A DNA stretch of 11,147 nt from the NCBI GenBank assembly GCA_945877965.1, contig CAMCTH010000097.1, positions 1 through 11,147 on the forward strand. Reading direction: 5' to 3'. Positions 1 through 6,965 of the stretch are shown piece after piece (within the stretch, counting starts at the first letter, position 1; every line of letters begins with the position of its first letter). The notes beneath the pieces were generated by a model that was given only the letters and a program-made list of their open reading frames with translations, was not told the DNA's origin and made no database searches. The DNA is from Planctomicrobium piriforme (lineage in GTDB: Bacteria > Planctomycetota > Planctomycetia > Pirellulales > PNKZ01). Made by a program: the position numbers and the translations under genes.

Positions 1-53
1 GGGGCTCGTCCCCGCGAGTTCTGCGAACTGAAAGACTCGCGGGGACGAGCCCC
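1..53. repeat. Perfect 19-bp inverted repeat, terminator-like or REP-like hairpin
   Basis: Bases 1-19 are the exact reverse complement of 35-53, leaving a 15-nt spacer (20-34). The arms are very GC-rich (GGGGCTCGTCCCC core). The spacer holds a second small inverted repeat, AGTTC/GAACT (17-21 and 25-29). The element begins 37 bp beyond the stop codon of the minus-strand permease gene, so it would form a very stable hairpin at the 3' end of the mqnA-to-permease transcript. Any T-run that would mark it as an intrinsic terminator lies outside the window. It could equally be one copy of a dispersed intergenic palindrome. Confidence 0.75.
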
Positions 54-89
54 GCGGCTAAATAATGCGATCGACGAAGCGACGCCGTG

Positions 90-2366
90 TTACGCCGCCG
101 TTGCCTGTTCGCTGCGTTCGCGAATCGCTTCAGTCAACTCTTCTTCATAGCTCAGCGCCGCCGGCCATTGAGCCATCCGTCGCAAGATCGCCCCCGCCAG
201 GATGATCCCTGCGGCGACGATGAACGGATGATAAGTTTCGACCGATCCTTGCGGCGAGAGCTTGGCGGCCCAACTCCACGGCGGGTTGGCGAGGATCGTC
301 TCGCCGAAGAACGACGGCAACACGAGGGCGGCCGCGTTGTGGGTCATATGAAAGGCGATGCCGGTCAGAATACTGCCGCTCTGCACGGCGAGATAACCGA
401 GCAACAGCCCAAGGATCCCCGCATTGATCGCCTGCTGCACCGCCGCCCCGTGACTGAGCCCGAAGAAGAGCGACGTCAACACGATCGCTCGCCAACGATT
501 CCCGACGTGACGGAAGCCGGAGAGAATGAACCCGCGGAAGGCGAGCTCTTCAAACACGGCGGGGATCAACGCGAACACCGCGACGACGATCCACGGCGAG
601 CCGTCTTGCAACAACGCGCCGAACTTGAGCAACTCCGGGTTCACTGGATAGAGTCGTTGCAGCACTTGGTTCATCACCAGCGCCGTCGGATGCAGTGCGA
701 GCGCCAACAAAATCGCGGCCGGGATCGCTGATTTACGCGGAAAATACAACAGCAACGTTTGGCGGACGCTCCGGGCGCAGATCACCGTCATCAGCATCGC
801 GGGCAACAAAATGACGACCAATTGCGTGACGACGGCGTGCGTCATGAACGTGGCGAACGTCTTGGGAGGCGCCATCGCCGTGCTCATGAAGAAGTAGATC
901 GTCATGATCAGCACGCCGCACAACGTCGCGCCGGCCACCGACGGCGTGTCTTCACGATCGCGAAGCAGGTGGCGGAACCAAATCGTTAGCCCGCCCCGTT
1001 CGCTTTCGCGGAACAGGACGTTCTCGGAGTTGAATTGATCTACGGCCCAGCGGACCGCCAGCAGGCAGCAACCGCCTGTGACGGCGGCGACGGGCGGAAT
1101 ATAAGGCAGCGCTTCGAGATATCGTCCTTCAAGCATCGCCTTGAGCAACAGCACGACGCCTGTGACGGGGATGAGGCTCATACCCAGGTTGAGCTCGACG
1201 CTCGGTGCCATCGGCAGAATCACGAGCGGCATCGTCACTAAGACGAGCGGCATCAAGTAGTACTGGCCTTCTTTCGTGCTCTTTGCAAACGACGCGAGCG
1301 CGATGCAGAGGGCGCTGAACAACGCCGACATCGGCAACAGCGCCAGGAATAACCAGATCGGCGCCAACGGCGGCGGCGGGCCAAAGTTGGGAATCTGGCT
1401 CATCACGATCGAGCCGGTGATCCCCATGCTCAAAATGTTGAGGACCGCGGTCATCACGCTGAAAAGCATGACCGTCAGCAGCTTCCCCCAGACGATTTCA
1501 TTTCGCTCGGCCGGACTGCTGAGCAACGTCTCCAGCGTACCGCGTTCTTTTTCGCCCGCGCACAGATCGACGGCCGGATAGAACGCGCCGGTTAAAGCCC
1601 AAATTAGCAGCAAGAACGGCAGGATCTTGCTCCAGAGCGCCGCGTCGCGTTCCTCTTCCTCGGCCACGTCGACCGGGGCGAAGTCGAATGGTTTGGCCGT
1701 CAGCGCCGGCAAATTGCGGCTCGCCAGGTTCTGTTGACCGATGGCGTCGGTCCACTTTTCGAGCACTTCTCGCAGTCGCACGTAGGCCAACTGCGACTTT
1801 TCTTTGGCCGTGTTGTAGTACAACCGCGGGCTAGGCACGTGCAGGCGATTGACCTCTTTGGTCGAGCCCTCTTCATTCCGATCGACTGCCTGGAGCTTAT
1901 CGCGGAACTCGTTCAACTTGGAATTGAAGTCGGCGGGGAAATAAACGACCGCCTCGTACTCACCGCTCTGCACCAGTTGCTCGGCGGCGCTGGGCTTGCG
2001 CTGGGTTGTCGTCTTGCCGTGGGGATGAGCCTCCGATTCCTCGGGCTCCTTTAAGTCCTCCGGCTTGCCCATCGTCAGTTGCAGCAGTCGCACGTTTTCG
2101 ACCTTGCTGAACAACTCATCCGCAAAATGGAGCGTGCCGTCGTCGTCGGCCCGCACGAGCTTGGGAAAGTTCGGCGGATCACGAAAGCCGACGACGAGCA
2201 CCTTCGTCGGTTGTTCGCGAATGAACTGCGTGATCTGAAACAGACTCATGCCGAGCAGCGGGTAGAGCAGCAACGGCAATACAAAGATCATGAACAGCGT
2301 GCGGCGATCACGGAGTTGATCGCGCACTTCGCGCACGAGAATCAGATGGACGTTTTTCCAGTTCAT
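90..2366 (-). CDS. ABC-2 (NatB-type) permease fused to a C-terminal CPBP intramembrane protease domain
   Basis: 758-residue inner-membrane protein. Residues 1-50 hold a cytoplasmic start and first membrane helix. Residues ~51-245 form a soluble, charged extracytoplasmic domain. Residues ~246-440 are an ABC-2 permease core with the family signature GEKERGTLETLLSSP (271-285) and several helices. Residues ~475-735 are a second multi-helix block with the CPBP (CAAX protease/bacteriocin-processing) motifs EELAFR (E606, E607, R611), FxxxH (F635, H639) and HxxxN (H673, N677). All presumed catalytic residues are present, so the protease half may be active. The ATG overlaps the stop of the upstream ATPase gene as ATGA, and a GGAGG (2380-2384) lies 13 nt before it. 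The permease would pair with that ATPase as an exporter. This fusion is a recognised architecture. The exported substrate and protease target are unknown. Confidence 0.9.
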   Translation of the reverse strand: MNWKNVHLILVREVRDQLRDRRTLFMIFVLPLLLYPLLGMSLFQITQFIREQPTKVLVVGFRDPPNFPKLVRADDDGTLHFADELFSKVENVRLLQLTMGKPEDLKEPEESEAHPHGKTTTQRKPSAAEQLVQSGEYEAVVYFPADFNSKLNEFRDKLQAVDRNEEGSTKEVNRLHVPSPRLYYNTAKEKSQLAYVRLREVLEKWTDAIGQQNLASRNLPALTAKPFDFAPVDVAEEEERDAALWSKILPFLLLIWALTGAFYPAVDLCAGEKERGTLETLLSSPAERNEIVWGKLLTVMLFSVMTAVLNILSMGITGSIVMSQIPNFGPPPPLAPIWLFLALLPMSALFSALCIALASFAKSTKEGQYYLMPLVLVTMPLVILPMAPSVELNLGMSLIPVTGVVLLLKAMLEGRYLEALPYIPPVAAVTGGCCLLAVRWAVDQFNSENVLFRESERGGLTIWFRHLLRDREDTPSVAGATLCGVLIMTIYFFMSTAMAPPKTFATFMTHAVVTQLVVILLPAMLMTVICARSVRQTLLLYFPRKSAIPAAILLALALHPTALVMNQVLQRLYPVNPELLKFGALLQDGSPWIVVAVFALIPAVFEELAFRGFILSGFRHVGNRWRAIVLTSLFFGLSHGAAVQQAINAGILGLLLGYLAVQSGSILTGIAFHMTHNAAALVLPSFFGETILANPPWSWAAKLSPQGSVETYHPFIVAAGIILAGAILRRMAQWPAALSYEEELTEAIRERSEQATAA

Positions 2367-3169
2367 AGCGCGCCGGTCGCCTCCGACGTCGGCACGTCCA
2401 GGAGTCCCGCGGCCGCATCTGCTTCGCGGCGCAAATCATGCTCCGAGATCAAGCGGAAGAAGAGTTCTTCGAGATCGCGCTCGCGATGCCGTTCGCGCAG
2501 CTCTTCCAACGTCCCCTCAGCCAGGATGTGGCCGCGGTACATGATTGCGATTCGGCTGCAAAGCTTTTCGACTTCGCTCATGATATGCGTCGAGAAGACG
2601 ACGCACTTCCCTTGGTCGCGCAGTTCGGCCACGGTGTTGAGCAGCGTCCGCGCGACGAGCACGTCGAGTCCCGAGGTCGCTTCGTCGAAGATCAGCACCG
2701 GCGGATCGTGCACTAACGCCCGGGCGATCGAGACTTTCTGCTTCATGCCGGTCGACATCTTGGCGACGAGCTGATCGCGAATGTCGTTCATCTTCAAACG
2801 TTCGAAGAGTTCCTCCATCCGTGTGCGCAGCAGTTCTTCGGTCAGGCCATAGAGCCGACCGAAGAACTCGACCATTTCCCAAGCCGTCATGCGGTCGTAG
2901 GTGCCGGTGTTGGCCGACATGAAGCCGATTTGCTTGCGCACAAGCGACGGTTGCGTCAGCACGTCGTAGCCGTTGACCGAGGCCGAGCCTTCGGAAGGTC
3001 GCAGTACGGTGCTGATGATCCGCAGTGCCGTCGTTTTGCCGGCGCCGTTCGGTCCGAGCAACCCGTAGATTTCGCCGGGAAAGGCGTCGAACGTAATACC
3101 CGACAGCGCGGAGATTCGCCCTCGTTTGAGGTCGGCGTAGTCCTTGGTCAGGTTACGGACGTGAATCAT
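2363..3169 (-). CDS. ABC transporter ATP-binding protein, NatA type
   Basis: 268-residue ABC ATPase, expected to bind the cytoplasmic face of the permease encoded directly downstream and to drive export. Visible motifs: Walker A GPNGAGKTT (39-47); a NatA-like Q-loop region FMSANTGTYDRMT (83-95) without the usual glutamine; signature MSTGMKQKV (138-146), the common variant of LSGGQ in this subfamily; Walker B VLIFDE (158-163); D-loop SGLD (166-169); H-loop H195. A charged helical tail follows residue ~215. No clear Shine-Dalgarno sequence precedes the ATG, although the N-terminus MIHVRNLTKDY fits the family well. The gene starts 94 bp after mqnC on the same strand and shares an ATGA with the permease gene, which indicates translational coupling. 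NatA in the strict sense is a sodium exporter subunit; the substrate here cannot be read from sequence. Confidence 0.92.
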   Translation of the reverse strand: MIHVRNLTKDYADLKRGRISALSGITFDAFPGEIYGLLGPNGAGKTTALRIISTVLRPSEGSASVNGYDVLTQPSLVRKQIGFMSANTGTYDRMTAWEMVEFFGRLYGLTEELLRTRMEELFERLKMNDIRDQLVAKMSTGMKQKVSIARALVHDPPVLIFDEATSGLDVLVARTLLNTVAELRDQGKCVVFSTHIMSEVEKLCSRIAIMYRGHILAEGTLEELRERHRERDLEELFFRLISEHDLRREADAAAGLLDVPTSEATGAL

Positions 3170-3263
3170 CGTCGCAGGCCGCGCGCAGGGGATCTGAACT
3201 TAGGCGTCGTCGCCGGCTGTAGTCGGAAAACCACAAGCAGCTTAAAGAACGTACCTTATTTCG

Positions 3264-4367
3264 TCAGACGGCAACGGTCGTCGTCGCCTCTTCCTGAGGC
3301 GAATCGATTAGTTCGTAAAAGACGTTTCTCTGGCGCGGAACGTATCCGAGTTCGCTAATGCAGTCGCGAATTTGCCGTAGGGTTAGGTGGTGGACGGTCC
3401 CGGCCGAGGCGACGACGTTCTCCTCGATCATCAGGCTTCCCATATCGTTGGCCCCGTAAATCAGGGCCATTTGGCCGACTTTCATCCCCTGCGTGACCCA
3501 ACTCGACTGAATGTTGCGGAAGTTATCGAGATACAATCGGGCCACGGCCTGCGTCTTCAAGTATTCGAACCCGCCCCGCTTCGGCAGGTGGGCCAAGTCG
3601 GTATGTTCGGGTTGAAACGTCCAACAGATAAAGGCGGAAAAACCGCCTGTCTCGTCCTGCAATCGGCGCAATCGTTCCAGGTGTTCGATTCGTTCGGCCA
3701 ACGTTTCGACATGGCCGAACATCATCGTCGCCGAGCCGATGCCGCCGAGCTTGTGCCACTCGCGACAGACGTTGAGCCAATCGTCGCTCAACACCTTGCC
3801 GCGCGTGATCTCTTTGCGAACGCGATCGACCAAGATCTCGGCCCCGCCGCCTGGCAAACTGCCGAGCCCCGCCGCCTTCAAGCGTTCGAGTACGGTGCGG
3901 ATCGGCAGCTTCGCGATCTTGTGCAGCGCGTAGATTTCCGGCGGCGAGAAGGCGTGTAGATTGATTTGCGGAAACTTCTCTTTGATCGAGCGAAGCAGGT
4001 CTTCGTACCATTCGATCGGCAACTCGGGGTTCATCCCGCCTTGCATCAAGATTTGGTCGCCGCCCAATTCGATCGTCTCGGCGATCTTCGTGTAGATCGT
4101 CTCTTTGTCGAGGACGTAACCTTCGGGACTCTTCGGCTTGCGATAGAACGCGCAGAAATCGCACACGGCGCTGCAGACGTTCGTGTAGTTGACGTTGCGG
4201 TCGATGTTATAGGTGCGGAACGACTCGGGATGCAGTCGCTTGGTGACCGCATTCGCCGCGACGCCGAGCGCCGTGAGATCGCGGCTTTCCAGCAGCGTCA
4301 GGCCTTCGTCCGGAGTCAGTCGCTCGCCGGCGACCGCCTTATCGAGCAGTTTCGACAGAGCAACCAA
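3264..4367 (-). CDS. mqnC: Cyclic dehypoxanthinyl futalosine synthase (radical SAM)
   Basis: 367-residue radical SAM enzyme that cyclises dehypoxanthine futalosine in the futalosine pathway to menaquinone; cytoplasmic. The [4Fe-4S] cluster motif CxxxCxxC is C65, C69, C72 in NVCSAVCDFCAF. Family blocks are QGGMNPELPIEWYEDLL (109-125), GLGSLPGGGAEIL (167-179) and GANDMGSLMIEENVV (305-319). The LPGGGAEIL block and the adjacent mqnA favour MqnC over the related MqnE. The length is normal. The start is TTG at 4367: no ATG or GTG lies nearby in frame, a GGAG sits 6 nt upstream, and the N-terminus (LSKLLDKAVAGERLTPDEGLTLLE) fits the family. The start lies inside mqnA, giving a 29-bp overlap that suggests coupled translation. 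Confidence 0.95.
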   Translation of the reverse strand: MVALSKLLDKAVAGERLTPDEGLTLLESRDLTALGVAANAVTKRLHPESFRTYNIDRNVNYTNVCSAVCDFCAFYRKPKSPEGYVLDKETIYTKIAETIELGGDQILMQGGMNPELPIEWYEDLLRSIKEKFPQINLHAFSPPEIYALHKIAKLPIRTVLERLKAAGLGSLPGGGAEILVDRVRKEITRGKVLSDDWLNVCREWHKLGGIGSATMMFGHVETLAERIEHLERLRRLQDETGGFSAFICWTFQPEHTDLAHLPKRGGFEYLKTQAVARLYLDNFRNIQSSWVTQGMKVGQMALIYGANDMGSLMIEENVVASAGTVHHLTLRQIRDCISELGYVPRQRNVFYELIDSPQEEATTTVAV

Positions 4368-5151
4368 GATCCACTCCCGGCGGGGCCAAGCTCCGCTTTT
4401 GTGCCAGTTGATAGTACAGATTCAACCCACGAAGTTCGCGCGGGCCGAGATAGAAATAGAGATTGTCGCGCAAGTAGCTCAAACACTCGGGCACGGTCAG
4501 GCCGAGCGGCGCCGCTTCGCGCTCTGCGATCGTTTGCAAGTTGGCGACGCCTGCATCGCGAGCTTGTTCGAGCAGTTGATCGAAGCCGTTCAGATCGACT
4601 CCGGCGCGGGCCGTCCACATCGCGAAGACGAACGGCAGTTCCGCCCAGCGGCACCATTCATCCCCCAGGTCCCACACGGCCGCGAACTTGCCGACCGGCG
4701 CGTGCATCGCGCGATCGCCGATCAGCAACACCGCATCGGCGCGAGTGTCGCTCAGGTCGTTGCCGATCAGCAGCGGTTCGCGCTGCGGATCGATGCCGAA
4801 CCGTTCGTGCAACAGAATGCGAGTCAGGGCCGCACTGGTTCGCGAACCTTCGTCGAGCGCGAGGGTACGAATCTCTTCTAACGGCACGCGGCTGAACAAC
4901 TTGACCGACAGCACCGGTCCGCGGCAGCCGATGCAGGCATCGGAAACGATCGAATAGCTCGGGTCTTGAAAGAACTCGATCGAGGGGATCAACGCGACGT
5001 CGAGTCGGCCGGCGGCCAGCGAGTCGGCCAGCTTGCTGGGGTAGTCGAGCACCAATTCCACTTCGGGCGCAATCTCACGCAGGCCGTAAATGAGCGGCTT
5101 GGTGTTGAGATAACTGACCGCACCGACGCGGAGTGGGGGGCGAGCGTTCAT
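4339..5151 (-). CDS. mqnA: Chorismate dehydratase
   Basis: 270-residue enzyme that dehydrates chorismate to 3-[(1-carboxyvinyl)oxy]benzoate, the first committed step of the futalosine route to menaquinone. The fold belongs to the periplasmic-binding-protein-like group, but there is no signal peptide, so it is cytoplasmic. Family blocks: RVGAVSYLNTKPLIYGL (8-24), DVALIPSIEF (51-60), GCRGPVLSVKLFSR (75-88), LALDEGSRTSAALTRILL (97-114), GDRAM (145-149) and DLGDEWCRWAELPFVFAMW (161-179). The length is typical. The ATG at 5151 has only a weak purine stretch upstream. It is the first gene of the minus-strand mqnA-mqnC-ABC cluster and is preceded by a 279-bp divergent intergenic region carrying a TATAAT promoter and a CRP-like palindrome. 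Confidence 0.95.
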   Translation of the reverse strand: MNARPPLRVGAVSYLNTKPLIYGLREIAPEVELVLDYPSKLADSLAAGRLDVALIPSIEFFQDPSYSIVSDACIGCRGPVLSVKLFSRVPLEEIRTLALDEGSRTSAALTRILLHERFGIDPQREPLLIGNDLSDTRADAVLLIGDRAMHAPVGKFAAVWDLGDEWCRWAELPFVFAMWTARAGVDLNGFDQLLEQARDAGVANLQTIAEREAAPLGLTVPECLSYLRDNLYFYLGPRELRGLNLYYQLAQKRSLAPPGVDLGCSVETAR

Positions 5152-5265
5152 GTTTCTTCGCCGAGAAGGGCTGAGAAATGCCTTTTAACGTCGAGACAAT
5201 ACCTCGGTATCAGTGCGTGCTGCCGCTCGCCGTGATGCCTCTTTGCGGTTTTGTCCCGTGGCTCT

Positions 5266-5283
5266 TTGTGAATCCTTTCACAA
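5266..5283. promoter_or_regulatory. CRP/FNR-family-like operator palindrome
   Basis: TTGTGAA (5266-5272) and TTCACAA (5277-5283) form a perfect 7-bp-arm inverted repeat with a 4-nt centre. The inner core is TGTGA-N6-TCACA, the textbook half-site pattern for CRP-type regulators. It lies immediately downstream of the minus-strand TATAAT at 5287-5292, so it overlaps the predicted transcription start of mqnA, a position expected for repression. The match and position are seen directly. The identity of any binding protein is inference. Confidence 0.5.
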
Positions 5284-5286
5284 GAC

Positions 5287-5314
5287 ATTATAGGGGCCCT
5301 CACGCGGCTGAGAA
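5287..5314 (-). promoter_or_regulatory. Sigma70-like promoter for the mqnA-mqnC-ABC cluster
   Basis: On the minus strand a perfect -10 hexamer TATAAT (5292-5287) is preceded, after a 16-bp spacer, by TTCTCA (5314-5309; four of six matches to TTGACA). Start of transcription would be near 5280, giving a 5' leader of about 129 nt before the mqnA ATG. The -10 is the best promoter hexamer in this otherwise GC-rich intergenic region. The spacer contains one arm of a GGGGCCC inverted repeat (5293-5299 and 5319-5325), which may be incidental. Confidence 0.5.
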
Positions 5315-5356
5315 GACCGGGCCCCGACGCCCCTTATTTCCGCACGGAAACTGAAC

Positions 5357-5385
5357 TTGCGACAATTCGGACGGAACGACATCAT
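5357..5385 (+). promoter_or_regulatory. Weak candidate promoter for the cyclophilin gene
   Basis: TTGCGA (5357-5362), a 17-bp spacer and CATCAT (5380-5385) match the sigma70 hexamers at four of six positions each. It lies about 45 bp before the ATG at 5431. This is the best-placed candidate on the plus strand, but matches of this quality occur by chance. Confidence 0.25.
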
Positions 5386-5430
5386 ACCCGGCGAAATAGG
5401 CAAGAAGCCGACCGTTACGGAGATGCACGG

Positions 5431-6183
5431 ATGACGCGAACTCGTCGAATCGAATGGCTCGCTACGCTGTTGATGTTCGTCGGCATTGCCGGTTGCGGCA
5501 AAAGTGAAGAGCCGGCTCCGTCGGCGGCCGCGCCAAACGCAGCACCCGCCGCGGCTTCGAATTCGCCCGGCACGAGTCTGTCGAAAGGCTCGTCGGCATC
5601 CGCTTCGCCGTCGGCCGTCGTTCCTGCGGCGGCCGTTCGACCCGTCGTGCAAGCCGATCCGATCGTGCAGGTGCATACGTCGGTCGGCGATCTGTACGTG
5701 CGGTTGTACGAAAAGCAGGCCCCGCGGACGGTGAGCAACTTTTTCGACTATATCCGTGTGCGTCACTACGACGGCACGATCTTCCACCAGATTGACGCCG
5801 GTTATGTGGCGCTCGGCGGCAGCTTGGATCAGCAGCGGCAGCCGAAGTCGGTCCGCTATCCGATTCCGAACGAAGCGACGAACGGCCTGAAGAACGTGCG
5901 CGGCAGCGCGGCGATGGCTCGCGACCCGCAGAACATCGACAGCGCGACGAGCGGCTTCTTCTTCAATCTGGCCGACAATCCGAAGCTCGATCACCGCGGT
6001 ACGACGCCGGGTGAATACGGCTACTGCGTGTTCGGCCAAGTGATCGACGGCCTCGACGTGCTTGACAAGCTCTCGTCAGCCGAGAGCGGCAAGGTCGTGA
6101 TTCTAGGCGTGAAATTGATGCCGCAACGCGACAATCAAGTGCTGCCGGCCCAGTATCAGTCTAACGACGCCGCGCGGCGCTAG
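5431..6183 (+). CDS. Cyclophilin-type peptidyl-prolyl isomerase-like lipoprotein
   Basis: 250-residue protein. Residues 1-21 are a lipoprotein signal ending in lipobox IAGC, so C22 would be lipidated and the protein anchored to a membrane outside the cytoplasm. Residues 23-75 are an Ala/Ser/Pro-rich linker. Residues ~78-235 are a cyclophilin domain, clear from PNEATNGLKNVRGSAAMAR (146-164), DSATSGFFFNLADNPKLDH (170-188) and YGYCVFGQVIDGLDVLDKL (196-214). The usual active-site block FHR...GFMIQGG reads FHQIDAGYVALGG (118-130): the catalytic arginine is Q120, and the F, M and Q that follow are Y125, V126 and L128. The usual SQFF reads GFFF. The domain may therefore bind rather than isomerise proline peptides. 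A GGAG (5419-5422) lies 8 nt before the ATG. The 3' end overlaps the convergent gene by 23 bp. Confidence 0.88.
   Translation: MTRTRRIEWLATLLMFVGIAGCGKSEEPAPSAAAPNAAPAAASNSPGTSLSKGSSASASPSAVVPAAAVRPVVQADPIVQVHTSVGDLYVRLYEKQAPRTVSNFFDYIRVRHYDGTIFHQIDAGYVALGGSLDQQRQPKSVRYPIPNEATNGLKNVRGSAAMARDPQNIDSATSGFFFNLADNPKLDHRGTTPGEYGYCVFGQVIDGLDVLDKLSSAESGKVVILGVKLMPQRDNQVLPAQYQSNDAARR
6161..6183. other. Convergent 3' overlap of two genes around a 12-bp palindrome
   Basis: The last codons of the cyclophilin gene (plus) and the exported unknown protein (minus) share 23 bp, with the stop codon of each gene at opposite ends. In the middle is the perfect palindrome CGCCGCGCGGCG (6168-6179), which makes both proteins end in Ala/Arg-rich tails. 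There is no T-run, so it is not a standard intrinsic terminator. Transcripts from the two sides would be complementary here. Confidence 0.6.
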
Positions 6184-6772
6184 ACGCTTCGGCATGTAGA
6201 ATTCGCAACTCTTTGAGCAGCGAATCGACCGTGTAAACCTTGCCGGTCGGCTTGCTGAAGTTGCCGTGGCCGTCTTTCGACAGCATCTTCGAAAGCGATT
6301 TGCCGCCGGGCTCTTGGATCATGTACTCGAGCAGCTTGTAACCGTCGGGCCCGCGCACGAGTCGTTCGACCGTGCTTCGTCCTTGCGGTAGTTGCGCCAG
6401 TCGGTCGAGGCGATCGTACGCCAGCGGCAGGGCCGAGACCTTGCGCATGAATTTCTTTCCCGCCGCCGAGCGGAGTTGCGTGATGAGGAACGAATCGTCG
6501 GCGAGCGCTTTCTGTTCGAGCGCGTTGCGCTTGGCGATCGTCCAGCCGACTTGCTCCAACTGATCGAACACTTCTTTCGCTTGCTTGCGCGAGATGATGT
6601 CGCCTTGCTCATAACCGGCGGCCTTGGCGAAGTACTGCTCGACGAGCGCCTTCACTTCGTCGTACGGCGGCAAGGTTTTCGACGGTGCGGCCGACTCCGC
6701 GATCGTCGCGCAGGACAGCGACAGACCGACGAATAGGGCGGTGACGAGCGACGGTTTGCGGGCAGCGTGCAT
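6161..6772 (-). CDS. Exported alpha-helical protein of unknown function
   Basis: 203 residues, not recognised as any characterised family. Residues 1-~30 look like a Sec signal peptide: basic start (MHAARK), hydrophobic core LVTALFVGLSLSCATIA, and a likely cut around ESAA/PS near residue 30. The cysteine in SLSC does not fit a lipobox well. The mature part is rich in charged helices, with an apparent helical region (36-75), the stretch SFLITQLRSAAGKKFMRKVSALPLAYDRLDRLAQLPQG around 94-132, and a short Gly/Lys segment GHGNFSKPTGKVYTVDSLLKEL near the end. No metal-binding or catalytic motif stands out. The ATG at 6772 lacks a strong ribosome-binding site. The gene converges on the cyclophilin gene and overlaps it by 23 bp. 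Codon use resembles its neighbours, supporting a real gene. Confidence 0.75.
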   Translation of the reverse strand: MHAARKPSLVTALFVGLSLSCATIAESAAPSKTLPPYDEVKALVEQYFAKAAGYEQGDIISRKQAKEVFDQLEQVGWTIAKRNALEQKALADDSFLITQLRSAAGKKFMRKVSALPLAYDRLDRLAQLPQGRSTVERLVRGPDGYKLLEYMIQEPGGKSLSKMLSKDGHGNFSKPTGKVYTVDSLLKELRILHAEASSAARRR

Positions 6773-6811
6773 CGGTCGAATCTCGGCGAGTTGAGTGGCG
6801 AAGTCGGTCCG

Positions 6812-6832
6812 TTCCGTACGTCAAACTTACCT
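6812..6832. repeat. 21-bp near-direct repeat, copy 1
   Basis: This copy begins TTCCGTACG and ends ACCT. It matches bases 7282-7302 at 19 of 21 positions, differing only at positions 10 and 17, and in the same orientation. It lies between the divergent start of the exported unknown gene and the 103-residue gene. It contains the palindrome CGTACG. Similarity stops abruptly on both sides. Confidence 0.6.
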
Positions 6833-6965
6833 CAGAAAGCGGCGCTCAGTTGGGCCTGATCGGCCCCTGCGACTCGGCCGAGCGTTTGGCCCGGCGGGTT
6901 GCATCGGGTAACCTGACAGGGGTCTTGCCCGCGGTTTCCCCGCCGATTCTCGGAGTTCGCCCCCG

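Noticed and set aside
3966..4895. 309-codon plus-strand frame across mqnA/mqnC
   Set aside because: Low-complexity Arg-rich translation opposite two clearly identified enzymes.
5199..5210. ATACC/GGTAT inverted repeat in the mqnA leader
   Set aside because: Only 5-bp arms with a 2-nt centre; expected by chance and without a nearby promoter element.
5293..5325. GGGGCCC/GGGCCCC inverted repeat between the divergent genes as a terminator or attenuator
   Set aside because: 7-bp arms that are nearly self-palindromic, a 19-nt loop and no adjacent T-run; more likely GC-rich coincidence.
5278..6039. 253-codon minus-strand frame opposite the cyclophilin gene
   Set aside because: The cyclophilin frame has a ribosome-binding site, lipobox and family motifs; the antisense product is Arg-rich and unrecognisable.
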